The notes under the pieces: generated by a model | Database searches by the model: none | The model's input: only the letters and a program-made list of their open reading frames with translations | Told to the model about the DNA's origin: nothing | Made by a program: the position numbers and the translations under genes | Assembly (NCBI GenBank): GCA_022316685.1 | Contig: JAKJHU010000057.1 | Coordinates: forward strand, 1,550,001-1,614,000 | Origin: Progne subis subis | Lineage: Eukaryota > Chordata > Aves > Passeriformes > Hirundinidae | Direction: 5' to 3' | Length of the DNA: 64,000 bases | Shown: positions 49,742 to 64,000 of the stretch, piece after piece | Layout: every line of letters begins with the position of its first letter | Position numbering within the stretch: position 1 is the first letter of the stretch

Positions 49742-52700
49742 CATTGAATGGTCACAAACAGAGAGGGTGCCAACCAGGCTCGAGTTCTAGACTCAGTCGC
49801 ATGCTGTAGAGTTAATAATAATTTGCACTTACAAGCAAAGGCTGAGTCCAAACCCACAGGGGTTGTGATAAACAGGGGCAGAATTTCCTCCTCCTCCACC
49901 AGGCAGGCCCGCTGCACCCTGTAAGGGCTTATTTGTGGGAGAAAGCAGATGGTGTTTGTAGTGCCGCATTCCAGCTGGGATTCTGCCAGGGAAGGGCAGC
50001 CTTAATTTTTGTCCCCTTTTCACCATGACAACTTTGCCAGCCTGGCTCTCGTCACTTGTTTTTTGTGGCAGTGCTAGCTAGAGGAGGATTACAGGGCAGC
50101 AATGCCGACTTGTGATGCTACAGTTGTTCTCTGGGTGAGCAAAGACAGTTGCTTGCAAAATTAGGAGCTGAGTGTAAAAGATGCAAGAGATGTGACATAT
50201 TGCTCAAACACTGAACAAAACAACCAACCAAAACTAAAGGATGAACTAATTGCAATTGGGAGAGCTTGACAACTTGCTCACTCAAATTAGTATCCTAACT
50301 AATGTTAAGGCCAAAACCAGCTACCTTGTGAGCTATCCTAGCTGACTCCAGAAAGCCTCCTCTTGGAAGAAACCATCTTTCTGGATTTCTGAGACAGTTT
50401 CCCAGGACATGGAAGAGAGGAAACATTGTTGCCCTCCATACAGCCATCACATAAATGATACATGATAAAAATAATTTCACTGAATTAAAGGGATAGAAAC
50501 TGAGAAGGAAAGATGAAGTGATATATATTTTCTTTGCTGAATGCCTCACATGCATTTGGCAGGTATGCTGGAGTGAGCACAGCCTGCTCCAAGAGATTGC
50601 ATGGGAGTTTGACTCCAGCCTTTCTAGTGTTTTGTGAATAGACCTAATGTCACAGGCTGGATAACTACAGAATTGTGTTGCTGTTCACTTTAAAGCATAT
50701 CCCTTTGTTACCCATCACTTCAAGAACTACTTATTTCATGAAATGAGCTTTTCTAGTGTCAATCCTTCCAACTAAACAAAAAAGGAGATGAAAAAAGACT
50801 ATTTCAAAGTCTGTTCTTCAGATACGAACAAATGACACGGAGTGAAATACACTATTCTTCAAGCTTGAGAGGTGAATTGGTATCCAGCTAGGACTGAAGC
50901 AGCCTTTAACAATAATACCTGATGGTTCTCATTACACTGCAAATGAAAGTGTTTCACAAGGATCACTTGAAAGGCTCAAGTAAGATATATTGTTAGCATT
51001 TTTCTATTTGGAAGATCAGTGGGATAAGGAACAGATTAAACTAACAGAACCTGTTAAAGGGACTAAATTTCACAAGCACAAATGAGCTGTATGAGCCCAA
51101 ATAACCTCTATCTGTCCTGTTTGCCTATACTGAGAGACCAAACCATTCTTTAATCCTGAATGACATTTGTTTAGACAAGTAGAAAACACCCCAGAGCACA
51201 GTTCCTGCAGGAAGAGCCCCGGGAGTGTTTCTCTGCAGCACAGGAAGACCCAGAACTGCTTCTCCTTGAGGTGCCCATCCTGGGACGGGAGCTCCTGGCA
51301 TGGTGAGCCTTGGTAGAGATGGTGCAGCAGCCCTTGGCTTCAGGGAGTGGGACCAGAGAAGGGCAGCCCTTTGAGCACAGGAGGCATCAGGCCCCCTCTC
51401 TGCACCTTCTGGCTGCCCACACAAAGGGTCTGGTGTTGCACAGAGGTTTCTACAATGACCCCCTAAGAGGGCAAGAGGTATAAGTGCTACAGATTTTACT
51501 ACAAGTTTCAATCTTTGTTTTCTTTGCATCGTTTCTTGACCAGTTTTGTTTCCTGTTTTGATATGGTTTTATGGGTTTCTGTTTCAGTGTGGCTTTACGC
51601 GTTTCATCTAGGACATCAGAATGGACTGCACCGCTGCCCTTGTGACTACCAGTGAACGGGAAGGCAAAGAAACCACAAGAGAATCCACTTTGCAGATCTA
51701 ACAAGTCCTTGGAGCAAACTAAGCAGATTACTGGATGCCCTTCTGGGTGGAACCTTCTCAGCAAACACTTCAAAAAATACAGTCTTGTAGAGTAAAGATT
51801 TCAAGCTCTCACCAACTTTTACTTGTATGAAATCAGGTTCTCCTACCCCTGCAGAAAGAACCTACAGCCTCTATTTTTCTCTCCCTTCCCCACACCATAA
51901 CACCAAAATAAAAATACATGTGTTACCTAAGGCCTTTCAGCCTAGACCACACACATGAGGAGAAAGAGCTGGAATTCCCTCTGCCTTTGGCCTCTGCCAG
52001 CTGGAGCTCCAGTGTCAGCAAACATCCTGAAAGCACCCATCCTATCCCCTTCAATAAAGTGACTACAACTCAAGAACTACTTTTAAAAGACCCTTTTTGT
52101 TAAATAAATGTACTGGGAGATACCAAAAAAAGGTTGGTGTGTAAGAGCAAGGTATTAAGGAAACAGAAACCAGGTTTTAATGGAAGAAAAATCCCTACTG
52201 AAATGCCTTATTTTCACACTGCTTTAAATTGTATTAACATATAATTATCAAGGCATTGTATGTATCTCTGTTTTTCCTTTTAAACAAAACAGTGAAGAGC
52301 AAACTTACTTAATGTCATTTGATTACCTGAATAGAAACTAAGGAGGAAGAATAATTAATCCTCTTTGCCAAACATAAAATGTAAAATCTTAATTCTTAAA
52401 ATGGCATTTACTGTTGAAATAAAAGCGTTTGGGTACTTCTAAGTGGAAGGAGAGGCAAAGAAATGACATTTTTGCATTTTATACCATACTTAACAACATC
52501 AGCTCTGTGTCTGCTTTGGATTAAAATCTCAGTAAAAACTCAAGCTTCATTCTTTGAGGATGCCAGTGTAGTTTAAATTACATTATGTAGAGAACCAGAG
52601 GGTAATGGGAAACTGACTGGTCACTATCTCAGGGATGATAAAGCAGGGATTTTCACAGGGAAAGCAGGAGCTTTAGAAAACAGCATGAGGTAATAGCAAA

Positions 52701-55700
52701 TGTGCTAGATCTTTCTCCAGGAAGATCTCAAGGAGATTAGAAGGAGAGGGACTAAGATAATAGCATTTGAAATTAATCATGTTTATTATACAGATGGCGT
52801 TGTTTGCCAACCCGTTTCACACAAACAGCGGCTGCAGCCCTGCTCTGGCAGGCGGTGACTGCTGACTGGGGCCCCTGGGGTGGCCTCAGGAATGCTCAGT
52901 AAAGCTGCTGACTCCAGGGCAGGACTCACCCTGCTCTTCTCACTCAGGAAAGCAGCCACCAGCACTGCAGCTGAACTCTGTGTCAGGCCCTAAGGAACAG
53001 CAACCCTCTCATGCTCCTGGCCTCTCCAGTGTCTTTCTCCCATTACAATTAAAGGAGTGGCTGTAGTGCTTTTCTGCACCTGGCCAGCAGCACAGACAGA
53101 AGAGAGGAGCACCTGGTTGGCCCCATAACACAAAGTGCAAAGAGATGATTGTCACGCTCTGCCCTGAGAAGGAGTGAAATCAGCTCCCCGTTTTACTACA
53201 TCTAACATTAGCACTGCCAGGACTTGAAAAGGATAAGAGGAGCTTTAGCTGGGGTGGTGGCTTTTATCGGTGTTTTATTTCCACAGCTTACTCCGTTTAA
53301 CCTTCATCATAGTTGGAAGGCTGAAGCATTTAAGGACAAGAGTAACTAAAGTCACTTGTGAGAAACAAATGTGGAGTCTCAAGTAACTTCAACATTTTTA
53401 TAAAATGTTATCCTCTGCTTTGCAGCTCTAGTCATGTAAAGAATAGGATATAAAAAGGATAACTTCATCCCTTTATGTTACAATCCTCTTAGGATACATC
53501 CATTTTTCCTTGGTGTAGTCATATCCAATTTCAAAGCTCAGGTCTTTTATCACATCCACAGTATCTGAGAGACCTAAATAAGCTTAATAAAAAAGTTCTG
53601 CAATACACAGTAATCAATACTCTCCAGGAAAGTGTATGTTGACTAAAATGTTCATTGAATGGAGGAGGATGCTGTAACACCTCTGTGCAGGGCAGCCAGT
53701 ACTGGGGGTTTGGGTGACGACCTCTGGATTCTGGTTTGGCCGCCTGTTGGGGGCTTGCAAAGCAGCCCCAGTGATGGGCTGTGCTGCTGAGTTCTCTGGC
53801 ATGCGTGGTTGTTCCCTGCTCATGCTGCAGCACATGCTTGCTTGCACAAATTCATCTTAACAAGCCCTCACTATTGAAATCTAAACCTCCACAGCTCAAA
53901 TCAAAATACAGAGACGTGACAAAACTTACTCACGTGAACTCATCTTTGCAAAGAGAACAAGAAATTTCACACATTTTGTGCTTAAATACTTCTCACTACA
54001 AAGGAACTACAGTACTTCACAGCTATTCCATCATCAAAAGAAGCCACAGAAAGACAAAAATGTTCAAATATGAAATTAAAAACAGAACAAGTTCAGCATA
54101 GAGTAACTGGGCAAGAAGCCTCTGATTTCTTAGACTCCTTGAGAATGCACTTGCGATGAGAAGTTGGCAATGAGTTTAAACTGGAGTCTTTATGCAGACA
54201 TTTATCATAATTTTCTCTGCCTAGTAGCAAGATTTGTCAGCCCATTCAGACTGCCATTATCATTGTCATCCACACCATACTCCACTGAGAGTAATTAACC
54301 AGTACCTGCCCTAACTTTTTAGCTTCTCTGTGATCTTATAGCACACTTAGCTCATTAATCTTGTCTTTAAAACCTTTCCAGACATCAGAGTAGTCCTTGG
54401 CAATTTTGCCAGGGAACATTTCATGAGCCACTCTTTTGCTAATTACTGGCTGAAGACAAATGTAAAGCCTAGCCTCATTCATTAAAACCAGGCAAGGTCT
54501 TTGCACAGGCCTCAAACTTCAGACTGTCCCTGGGCAGCAGCACCTTGTTCTGCTCTCCGTGCCTCCTGCAGTCCCTGGCTGAACCCCCACACTGGTGCCA
54601 CCTCTGTCCCACCAGCCACACTGCTGGGGACCCCAGCTGGGGCATCCATGGGGCAGGAAGGGAGGCTCCAGCAGCACCAGGGCAGTGCTGGCTGCGGGAA
54701 AGAGCACTTTGTGCCTGAAGGCAAACACAGGGAGAACTCAGCAAGGGAAAAAAGAGATCACCTTGCTTTTCTTGTCTACCTTTGCCTGGAGTAGCAACCT
54801 TTCCCCAAAGTGCCACTTCACTCACTCGCAGGACTAGACCCTGGCTGGCTCTTTTAGGGGAAGGGAGGCAGCAGAGAATGGGCTGGCTTTGTTTACTTTA
54901 GACTAATTATTTTTCTTTAATTATATTACTACTATCATAATTTTAGCAATCTGAACCAGGCAGTAATTACATAATATTAAAAAAGCTCTTGTTAATCACC
55001 CTTCTCCTGCCTACAGGTTTTATTCCAACAGGGGCATTGCTGGGAAAAAAGTGAAGTTGCTCTACTGAGGCAACTTTATGATGGCATTTCTAACTAGCTG
55101 ATTACCTTACTGTGCAATTAGTGCATGTAAATGGAGTCAGCTTTGCTAGTTCATCTCAGTGTACCAGGAAAAAGCAAAAAGCATGATAAAATTCTAAGTA
55201 TGTATTTCAGTGCACTGTAAATCACACGGACAAAGAGCTAACAGTACTTGACCATTAGATATTATTCTAAATCGCTCCTGAAAGCATTACAAATCTGCCT
55301 TACTTGTGGAACAGGGATGACATCCCTTAAGGAGACCTTTAAGTTTATAATTTACTCTTCGTAAGCTAGCATTTATTTTCACTATTAAGTGAATTAATTT
55401 TTGTTGCTTTCATGCTTTATTGATCAATAGGACCTCTAAGCATTCACTGAAGCTGCCACACTTGCAGATTGATGTACAGCATTTAAATAAGGTACATATA
55501 TTGTACAGAATATATGTTCTTTATTTCTTTCACAGGCTCTAGAAAGGTTGTCCAAGGTTCCCATACTGAAAGTCACTATATCAATACATAGGCAGACTTT
55601 AAAGCTAGTGAAAACTAAATTTACATGTCAAATTTAGATCCAAACTCTTATTTCAGGCTCTGATTCTATACTCATGGCAGGGTTTGAGGCTGAGTAGCAT

Positions 55701-58700
55701 TAATTCTAACAGGACTCCTCGTTCTCACCTTGAGGTTGAGTATGCCTTGAAGGAGAACTTAATGCTCCAGTACCAGTGATGAAATGTCTGTCTATAAATA
55801 CAAATGATCACAGCACATATGCTCTTTTCCCTCATCTCATCTTCAAGACTACAGATATCTTGTGTTCCAGGAAGCCTTAAATAGCAGCACTAATGTAAAG
55901 AATGGCATCCCCTCCTCCTATTTTTTGATTAAATAGGACCCAAGGGCAAAGGCCCTCACAAGTGATGGCCCTTCCATATTTTGTTCAGCCAGGAAAAAAG
56001 GCTTCTGAGCATGAGGCTTGTGGAAATTCCCACAGCATGCAGGGAGAGGTGCAACAACTCCGAACCCTACACAGGAGCAGCTGCATGGAAAGGAGGGCTA
56101 CAGGGGCTCTGATGGGCGCACAACACAGCTAGGATGGAGCTGGCTTCTCCTTGTTTCCATCAGCCACTTCAGCCTGGGAGGACAGAAGCTACTCGGTTCT
56201 CTGGACACCATCTGGCCAGCCTCTAGCATTTCTACAAATAACAAAGAGGTCAAATAGCATAAAGCTCAGTTTGGCTTTAGGTAGCTTAAGATTTAGTCCC
56301 AATAAACTTTACAAGTAGCTTACAGATTCTGAACTCAAATGAGATCTGCGTTTTCTGTGCTCAGAGTTACAAGTGACTGGTTGATGAAGGTGATTACAAA
56401 GGTCAGCATGTAAGAGTCAAACAATCTCAGCTCCTTCCTTAAGGACTTAAGACACAACCAACTTCATCTACAGATGAATTAAGCAACTGACTCTGTGGGA
56501 CAGGTTCATTGGCAGTGTGTCAGTCAGGAGCTGGGGGCAGTTAGGACAAGGTAAAGAACATTTTGTACAGTGCTCGATTCAGCATTACATGTGCTATGTA
56601 CATACAGGCACTTCTTCAGGGGACACTGCCTAAGTAGAAGTAAAACAGTTCAAGTATGACACTATCTCCAAAAGTTATCAGCAGCAGATGGAGAAAGGGT
56701 GTGGCTCATGCAGCTTGGGTGGTGAAGAATGCTGAGACCAGCCTAATTCATCAATCCCAATCTCAAACATCCTGAGGATGTGAAGTACAATGTTTCCTGG
56801 CAGACACTGGCACCAGTGAGGATGTGGCAAAGTTCCTGTCAAAGGAACCAACAAACGATAGAACTGATAACTTATCTAAAGCTGCTGACCTGACAGAGCT
56901 AGTCTGGAACCATATGACTGACAGGAAGGCAGTTTATACAATGAGGTGTCTCACTTTTTAAGGGCAGGAGCTTCTAAAACTTCTAGGAGCACATGTGGAG
57001 ATTCCTCCCAAGTGGGGACAACCCTCAAAGTTACTCCTTTAGGCTGCCTGAAAGACATTTGCGCCCATGGTCATTGATAAGGATGAATAACTTCAATTTC
57101 TAATTAATAATTATTTCACCAATATCATTGCTTAAATCTTACATGAAAATATAGGTATGACTGCTAGTATAGTGCACTGCCTATACTACATAGTAAATAA
57201 TTCTAATCATAAGTCTTTTAGTCTATCACAAACAAAATAAATAATGCATTATTATATCTATATTTGTGTTTCCATACTTAATCTTGCAGGACAAGGCTGT
57301 ATGAAGGTTCAATTAAATCTGTATAATCCTCTGGACAAACCTATTGACTAAGCCTGGGGCTAATATTGCATCCAGCAGTATTCTGAGGAGTTCAGCAAGA
57401 AGGTTGCATCTCATGACTCAACAGCATGTCTTTCCTACAAAACTTTGTCTGAAGCTTCCATTCTAACCGCAACAGGAACGACAATGTATTCCATGAGGAC
57501 CCATTTTCTTTTCAGTATGCCTTCCATAGGGACTGTAATCAAAATATCACCATTGCCCACTGTGTGGGAGAATGGAAATACACCATTAGGAGCTACACAT
57601 CACCCCAAGAATGTATTTTCTTTCTGCTCTGTTTCCCCAAGTCATCATTAGCCTTGAGAAAATGACAATGTCACAGAACAAAAAATACTAAATTAAAGAA
57701 CAAAATTAAAGCAAGAAAATTTATTTTATGGTATTAAAAGACTGTCGTATTTTTTTTCAGCAATGTGTAAATACCATTTAGTGTATGCAGAAGATTATTT
57801 TGGTGAGAAAATCTGTTTCTGGAAACCTCTAGTCTCACCTACTAAAACCATGCTAAAATTAGAATAAGAGCAATATATTTTAGTTACAATAGAGCCCTGG
57901 AAGAATATAGATAAAATTTTGTTATTGTAAGGCACAGTAGGATTCAGGTCCTCAGCCATGCAGAAGCACAGCTGCTGACCTGGGGTCAGAGACTTTAAAT
58001 CCAGTGGACACTAATTATTTTATGGTGAGAAAACCAAATTTCATCTGTTCTTTCTCAGTTCTGTAGTTATGAGAGGCCTGGTAATGACATGCAACTTGTG
58101 AATGAGAAGTAGTAGTATTGACTTCCTGCCCTATGGGACTTGTTACAGGCCCACACTAATGAGGTCTTGAAAATGGATTAATTACCTTCAGTGCTGACCA
58201 TACCTTCCTCTCCCATAGTGTAACCAGCAGATCGGTGGTACCAGGCTTTATTAGATAAAATGCCTTCCAGCACCATTATCTCAAGTCCATAATACAGCTC
58301 AGATCCCCTCAAAGACATCTGGGGTAGGAGGTATGTAAGGGCTGCCCTTGGTTACTGACAGCAGAATCTAGTTTTAAGCTTCACAGAATCTTTTTTTATT
58401 ACCAAAATGGGAAGTCAGCATAGATTCAGCTGAACACGTCCTGTAAATGACTTTGCCAGAAGGAAGGACAAAAGGCAAACCATGTGAGGCACTAGTTCAG
58501 CACCTGACACCAGTTTTCTTCAGGATTATTTTGTAGGATACACAAGCCCTGGGGGGCAGGTTTTTGAAAGAATTTACACCGAGCATCTCCAGCTAAGGCA
58601 CTCAGAGCCAGTCTCTGTAACTGTGCTTAACCTGCATTCAGACTGAGTCCTGATGCTGAGAAGTGTCCGCTGCCCTCAGCTCCGAATTTCCAGGGATTTG

Positions 58701-61700
58701 AGAGTATTCTGAATTAACACCAAGCTTACTGTCACAGTTCTTCCTTCTCCCGCCTCCCTCCCGTTTTATTACAAGTAATCCCATCCTGGGAATCCTAAAT
58801 CATGTTACATGATTTTCTCTGTCCTATTATCAGTTTCTCTCTGTGGGAATAGCTGGCAAGTGCCAAATTTATTCTGTACAAATTGTTTTAAGGGAAGACT
58901 GATGTTTTTCAATCTTTCCTTAAATTGAACATTGTATCTTGCCGGTGAGGACTGCCTATCGGAGGCTTTTGACTTGCCATGCACACACACCCTGTGTGTG
59001 GAGAATTAGACTAATGCTCTGTATTACTGAAGAGATGTTGTGAACAGCTGGGAACACAGTTCACACCCACTTAGCACATTTCTTCATTTTTAATGTCTTT
59101 TCTCTTACCCTTTAACAAACTGCAGCCCAATTACTCCAGGGGGCAGGCAAAGGGCTGACCCTCTCAGGCTCTTCATCAATCATGATCAATACTGCTGTTT
59201 GCACAAAATATGGCTCAAAAGATGGCATCTACCCATGAGGGGAGGAGAGCAGGACAGATACACCCATTCACACCACAGCACTTACCACCAGAAACATTGA
59301 TTACAAGGCATTGAGCAAGAGTACAATTGTAATATTTATCATGTCTACTCTAAATACTACTGTGCTAGGAAAAAAATGGTTTGCTTTCTTAAATTCCTTT
59401 TTCCTCCCCTCATTTCCTCTGTCATTCCTCTCACACAGTGCATGTCCATGCTCACATGCAGGTTTTCTCTTGAAGCTTGCCAATTGCCACAGACTCATCT
59501 TTCTAAGTACATAATTCAATCCACTGAACATTACGCTGTGGTAATGCTGATGAGCTCTTAATTCTTCTGTATTTATTGCAGCAAATTTATAACTGACCTT
59601 AATGAATCTTCCATTATGAAAAAAATGTCAGTGCCAAATCTCTTAAGTTCTGGCATACAGTGGTTTTAAAGGGTCAATATGTGGTGGTTTTTCTGTTTTT
59701 CTGTTTGTTTAGGGGTTTTTTATGAATCATTTTAAAAATTGGAACCTATATTTTAAAAGACAAGATTAAACACACAAAATATCGGACTCATCTGTTCAGG
59801 TCCTCGGTTGACAGATGAACATTGTAACTTAACTAATCCTCAGTAAGCACATGGGAAAATTATTTTTTTTAAAGCACTGCTGGTGTAAGTCATCAAGAGC
59901 CATATAGTCACTTCTGCATGTTCATGAGGAGCCAATCCTAGTGAGAATTCCAATTTTAGCATGATCCAGCAGAAAACAAATCGAAAATATAGGATAAGTG
60001 TAGGGGGAGGAGTGGCAGGACTTGTGTCCATCTGAGGGCAGCCAGAGCCATCTTGCTTTGGCTGCTGACAACTGCCAGTAAAACTGTTAGATGAGAAGCT
60101 CATTTTCCTAGTGCAGGACAATGTTATTTTAAAAATAGCTTTTCTGAGTTTGCACATTTGATAAAAGTGAAACAATTTACCTGTAAGATGCACAGTGGTA
60201 ATAGTGCCTACATAATATCCTGTGGTATTTGAAAAGTCTCAGAGGGCTGGGTAAAATAAGACAACATCATTTAATGCACTCATTTAATGGGTAGAAAAGG
60301 AAATACAGAGGGTAAAAATTGTTCCTAGCATGAAATGGCAGGTGAGTGGCTAAAGAAATAAAAGCCAATTATCAGGTTAACCAGGTTTTGCTGCTTTTGT
60401 TGCACTTTCACAATGTGTAAATATCAAGAGAAAACTTAGCTTTTGGAACAAAGTTGTGTTCACTGGAAAGGCAAACTACCCAAGAGAAGGGCTTGAGAGC
60501 AGACACAAGTAGCAAAATCTTACAATGGTGCCTGAAAACCCCCCAACACTGCTAATGTACATCTTTTTGTAAAGCACTGGGAAACACTGCCAGAACAGAG
60601 AACTAGAGCACCATTTCTTGACCTGGACTTGTCTCAAAGTGGATTCAAGTCACCAAAAACAGAGTCCCAACAGTCTTGTCTACAGCTGATCACAAGAGCC
60701 ATCTCCAAAATTACAGTCGCCTGTTACCTTAAACAAAGCATGGCCTTCCCCCTTCTCATCCCAGAGCTGTCTAAAACCAAAATGCTTCTTCCAACCAATC
60801 AGCCAGTGACCTGAGTGAATTATAAAGGGGAGAAATCAACTGTCATCTGCTCACTGACGATAATTATGCCTTATATACACTACTCCAGAAGCAATGCCAT
60901 TATCAAAAGCATCACACCTGTAAAATAACACATCTAGAATTGCGCCAGTTTGTAAAAAAAAATGGCTTCTGCTCAGTTTGTAAAAAACAAATCAGCCTGG
61001 GTGTTTTGTCTTGCTCCTGACTTTCCTGTCAGGAACCAGGTCCTCAGCTCATCCATACCACACAGAACTACAGCAAGAAGCAGTCCCCGTGGTCAGATAA
61101 GGCACTAAGCACCCAATGACACTGGGAGGCAGGGGTTTCTTGGGGACACTAAAACAAGTAACTGTTGATAACACTACGGCATAACAAACTTCTGCCTCCA
61201 AACCAAGGCACACAAAGGCACTGTTGTGCTGCGATCATCCAAAAAAAAAAAACAAAACAAAACAAAACAAACCCAAAAAAACCCCCCACCAAACAAAAAA
61301 CCCTGACAAACCCACAGAGTGTCACAAGGTTGCTAAAGACTAGCACAAGAACTTAAAATGATGGTAACCAAAGAAAGCTCCATATCATCAACAACTCTAG
61401 GAAAGTGGTGGTCCTGGACCTTCATCATTTTGTTCCCCACAGTGGTGCTCCCCTCAGGGTCGGCATCTGATGAGGTGCTGAGCTGACTGAGCACAAGGGA
61501 GCCTGGCAATGGGAAGCTGCTCAAAAGTTCTGCCATTACAGCAAAGTGAAGGAAAACGAATGTTAAAATAATCATCTGACACAAAAATAATTGTGCACTT
61601 TTCTGGCTTCTGCTTCTTACCTGTGACAGATAAGACATTAGGAAGAGGTAATACAGATCCCAGAGAACTTGTAATTTGGATTACATGGGGGATAATCAGA

Positions 61701-64000
61701 TTGCCACTGGTTGTGAGCTTGTTGAGCTCATTTTTGACATACTGTAATTCTGAAACTAAGTTGTATCAGCCAGTAAGTGACAAGTTCAGTGCTAATCTAT
61801 AAAAATTACAGCCTCCTTACTGCTCAGCTCATTAAACTGACTCTGTCTCCCGGCCACGCATTCATCTTCATAATCATTCCCCATTCAGCTACTAACCTCC
61901 ACTGTGTGTGCAGTTTACCGTACATCAGGAAGATAAAGTGGACTGATACTTGCTTCTAAAGAGCAGTGGCTTTTAATTTTTACACACACTTTGAGTATAA
62001 AAATAAATAAGATAATTTGATATCACATTTTTAGCTCAAACATTAGAAAAATGAGAACATATTCAGATTTTATAGAGACGTTAACTTTCTAAATGTAGTT
62101 ATGTTTATATAGCACAGCTGAAATATCCATGTCTGAAAAAACACACGCCTCTTGCATTGTCCTGCCAGAGAAACAAGGGGAAAGTCATGAGTAGGACAAG
62201 ATTAAATTACGAATTTGGGTTACTACTTGAGAAACAGCATGCCTAGCACAAGAAAACCCATGGAATGCTGCATGGAGCATGCCAGCCACTGGCCAGGATA
62301 AATTCCTACAGAGTGCTGTAGGCCCTCTGCACATGAAGAAAAAAATGGGCTTTCTCTAAAAGTGTCTTTTCATCCCTGGCTGGAAGGGACAGTGGATGAC
62401 GCCTGAGATACGTGGACTGTAAAATAAAGAAGTGCGGAGGGCAAGAAGCAGCCACTCCAGGGGCAGGAGGTGGCAGGGATGGCTCTTTCAGCCTGGCTGC
62501 CTGCATGGTTCCTGACTGGTTTGACCCTTGTACATTAAAACTCCTGATGTTGTAATAATTTACAGATTTTATGGGTAGAGGAGATGATGTGATGTGGGCT
62601 GACTGACGTTTAACAGACCCTAGGGTTTCTACAATCTGGTACAACAACATACAGAAGACAACATACAAAAGTTCTAGTGGTTTCACAGCTGCTCATGTGT
62701 TTGATATCAGGTTACGTACAAATTATTAAATACTACTGCTGATTTCACATTAGGCCTACATCAGTGCCCCATCACTCTGCAGCAGCTCCAAACCTGGAGG
62801 AGAGGCATCTACAACTTATCTTTTGCTTTAGCAAGAGCTCAAAGGGAGGGGCACCTCTTCATCTCATCACCAATTTGACAAGAAGAAACTGGGTATGAAA
62901 CTTAAGCTATAAGCAACAACCTTTCATCCCACTGGTAATGGAGCAGACAAGAAAGGAAATGCAACTTTTTAAATGCATTTCATCCAGATTGGACATAAAA
63001 GAGCTTACTGTCAGTGCACTTCAATTTTAGAGAAACTCAAAGTACAGCCTCTGTAAAATGGGCCTTACCAATGAGAAGATGTAGCATTTTTAGTTTGATC
63101 ACTACAGAATGGTGAGTTTTGCTTTCTTTCTAATACAGCTTATCTGCAGAAATTAGATACACCAAGTAGCTAACAAAGGTTGCAAGAGTTATGATCTCTC
63201 TTCTTTCATACTTAAAATCAAAATATGTAGAGCAAATAAGGTTTGCAGACGATGCATATAACGATATACAAAAGGATATACATAATGAGTATATTGGTAC
63301 ACACACCACAGCAGAGCCAGTTGCAGGATATGGCCCTCATAAAACAGGAAGGGAACATCCCAAGAAATAGCAGCTGAGTCAGAACATCCAAACTTTCAGT
63401 TTCCCTAACATTTGAGAGTGAGCATTTTTCCATCAGGGTAATAAAATTCTCTCAGCTTCACTGATGTGTGTTAAGGATCAGACTTCACAGGGAATAAAAG
63501 CAGCCGCTGGAGAGCCACACAGGGCAGATGCTGAGAAGCATTCAGGTGGAGAAAGCAGCCACCAAGGTGCTGTTGTGGCTACAAAGGGGAAAACACACAC
63601 CCCCAGGCTGATTCCTGTCCTGCCTGACTGAAATCCTTGGCTTGAACCTCATCACAAGTGTTACCAAGACCCGAGCACATTTGGAAACATTATGGAAAGG
63701 GGGAAAAAAAAAATAAATAGAATTTTGAATTATAGCAGGAAATTCCAGAAAAATATATTAACTTTAGAGAATTGTGACTTACTTTATTCAAAAAACATAT
63801 TACAAGTTGGTACTGTATCTTTAGAAATCTAATTAAGCAAATATCAGTAGTATAATTACTTTTTTTTCCATTGACTGCTTTTAAACTTGTAAGTTCCTAA
63901 CTCACAGAGCAAAGGAAGGGTGGATGAGAAACACAAAAAGTTACCTTACAAAATCATTATATTTAAAAGCTTTTTCCTTTAAGTGATGAAACAACAGTTT
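49742..64000. other. Non-coding unique DNA (gene-free stretch)
   Basis: No recognisable exon, RNA gene or transposon. Moderately GC-rich patches occur near 51190-51420, 52800-52940 and 54520-54700. In these, frames of up to 134 codons are open on one or both strands without domain features. The stretches 54220-54390 and 59100-59200 have a smooth composition reminiscent of conserved non-coding elements, but this cannot be judged without alignment. An A/C-rich tract at 61241-61313 and a 7-base CA/TG hairpin at 58984-59000 are the only simple structures noted. Confidence 0.65.
61241..61313 (-). repeat. A/C-rich low-complexity tract (T/G on minus strand)
   Basis: A run of 12 A leads into AAAAC pentamer repeats, then CCCAAAAAAACCCCCC and AAACAAAAAACCC units. 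On the minus strand this has the same T-run/GGG/TTTTG flavour as the tract at 49375-49600, but inverted. No CR1 tail accompanies it here. Confidence 0.85.

Noticed and set aside
58984..59000. Small CA/TG hairpin (7-base stem, 3-base loop)
   Set aside because: Too short and simple to indicate a terminator or RNA gene; expected from dinucleotide-repeat sequence.
1..64000. Search for tRNA, rRNA, snRNA (U1, U6), known microRNAs and CRISPR arrays
   Set aside because: Reading for tRNA TPsiC-type boxes, U6/U1 hallmark words and regularly spaced direct repeats found nothing convincing. This is a by-eye search and could miss diverged copies.

Overview
This window looks like vertebrate non-coding DNA, most likely from a bird and plausibly a songbird. 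It is AT-rich, has no dense open reading frames and contains no bacterial or phage gene architecture. Two short fragments match the 3' end of CR1, the dominant LINE of birds and other sauropsids. There are also two solo long terminal repeats (LTRs) of one endogenous-retrovirus family, with a layout I associate with avian ERVL-type LTRs. I did not recognise a protein-coding exon, tRNA, rRNA, snRNA or CRISPR array. The open frames present (at most about 158 codons) have no domain hallmark and often overlap on both strands, as chance ORFs do. The window is best read as a gene desert or part of a very large intron.

Layout: 1-7804 is unique DNA with homopolymer tracts and a small CpG-enriched block at 4483-4661. 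7805-8400 is a plus-strand solo LTR. 8401-36603 is mostly unique DNA, including patches rich in homeodomain-type TAAT cores near 12427-12500 and 17850-18000. 36604-36745 is a minus-strand CR1 3' fragment. 38056-38762 is a minus-strand solo LTR related to the first. 38763-47218 is unique DNA with a nested inverted repeat at 46359-46400. 47219-47488 is the strongest regulatory-looking signal: a compact block with 22 CpGs by hand count in otherwise CpG-poor DNA. 49375-49600 is a T/G low-complexity tract, closely followed by a short plus-strand CR1 tail at 49681-49741. The remainder to 64000 is unique DNA with an A/C-rich tract at 61241-61313.

No genes can be described as working together here. 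The useful content is the repeat annotation, the CpG-rich block as a candidate promoter or enhancer, and several low-confidence candidates (a possible microexon, one protein-like short frame, TAAT clusters) that need cross-species alignment or RNA data. I found no convincing undescribed system. Repeat classes are assigned from recalled family consensus features, not from a search.
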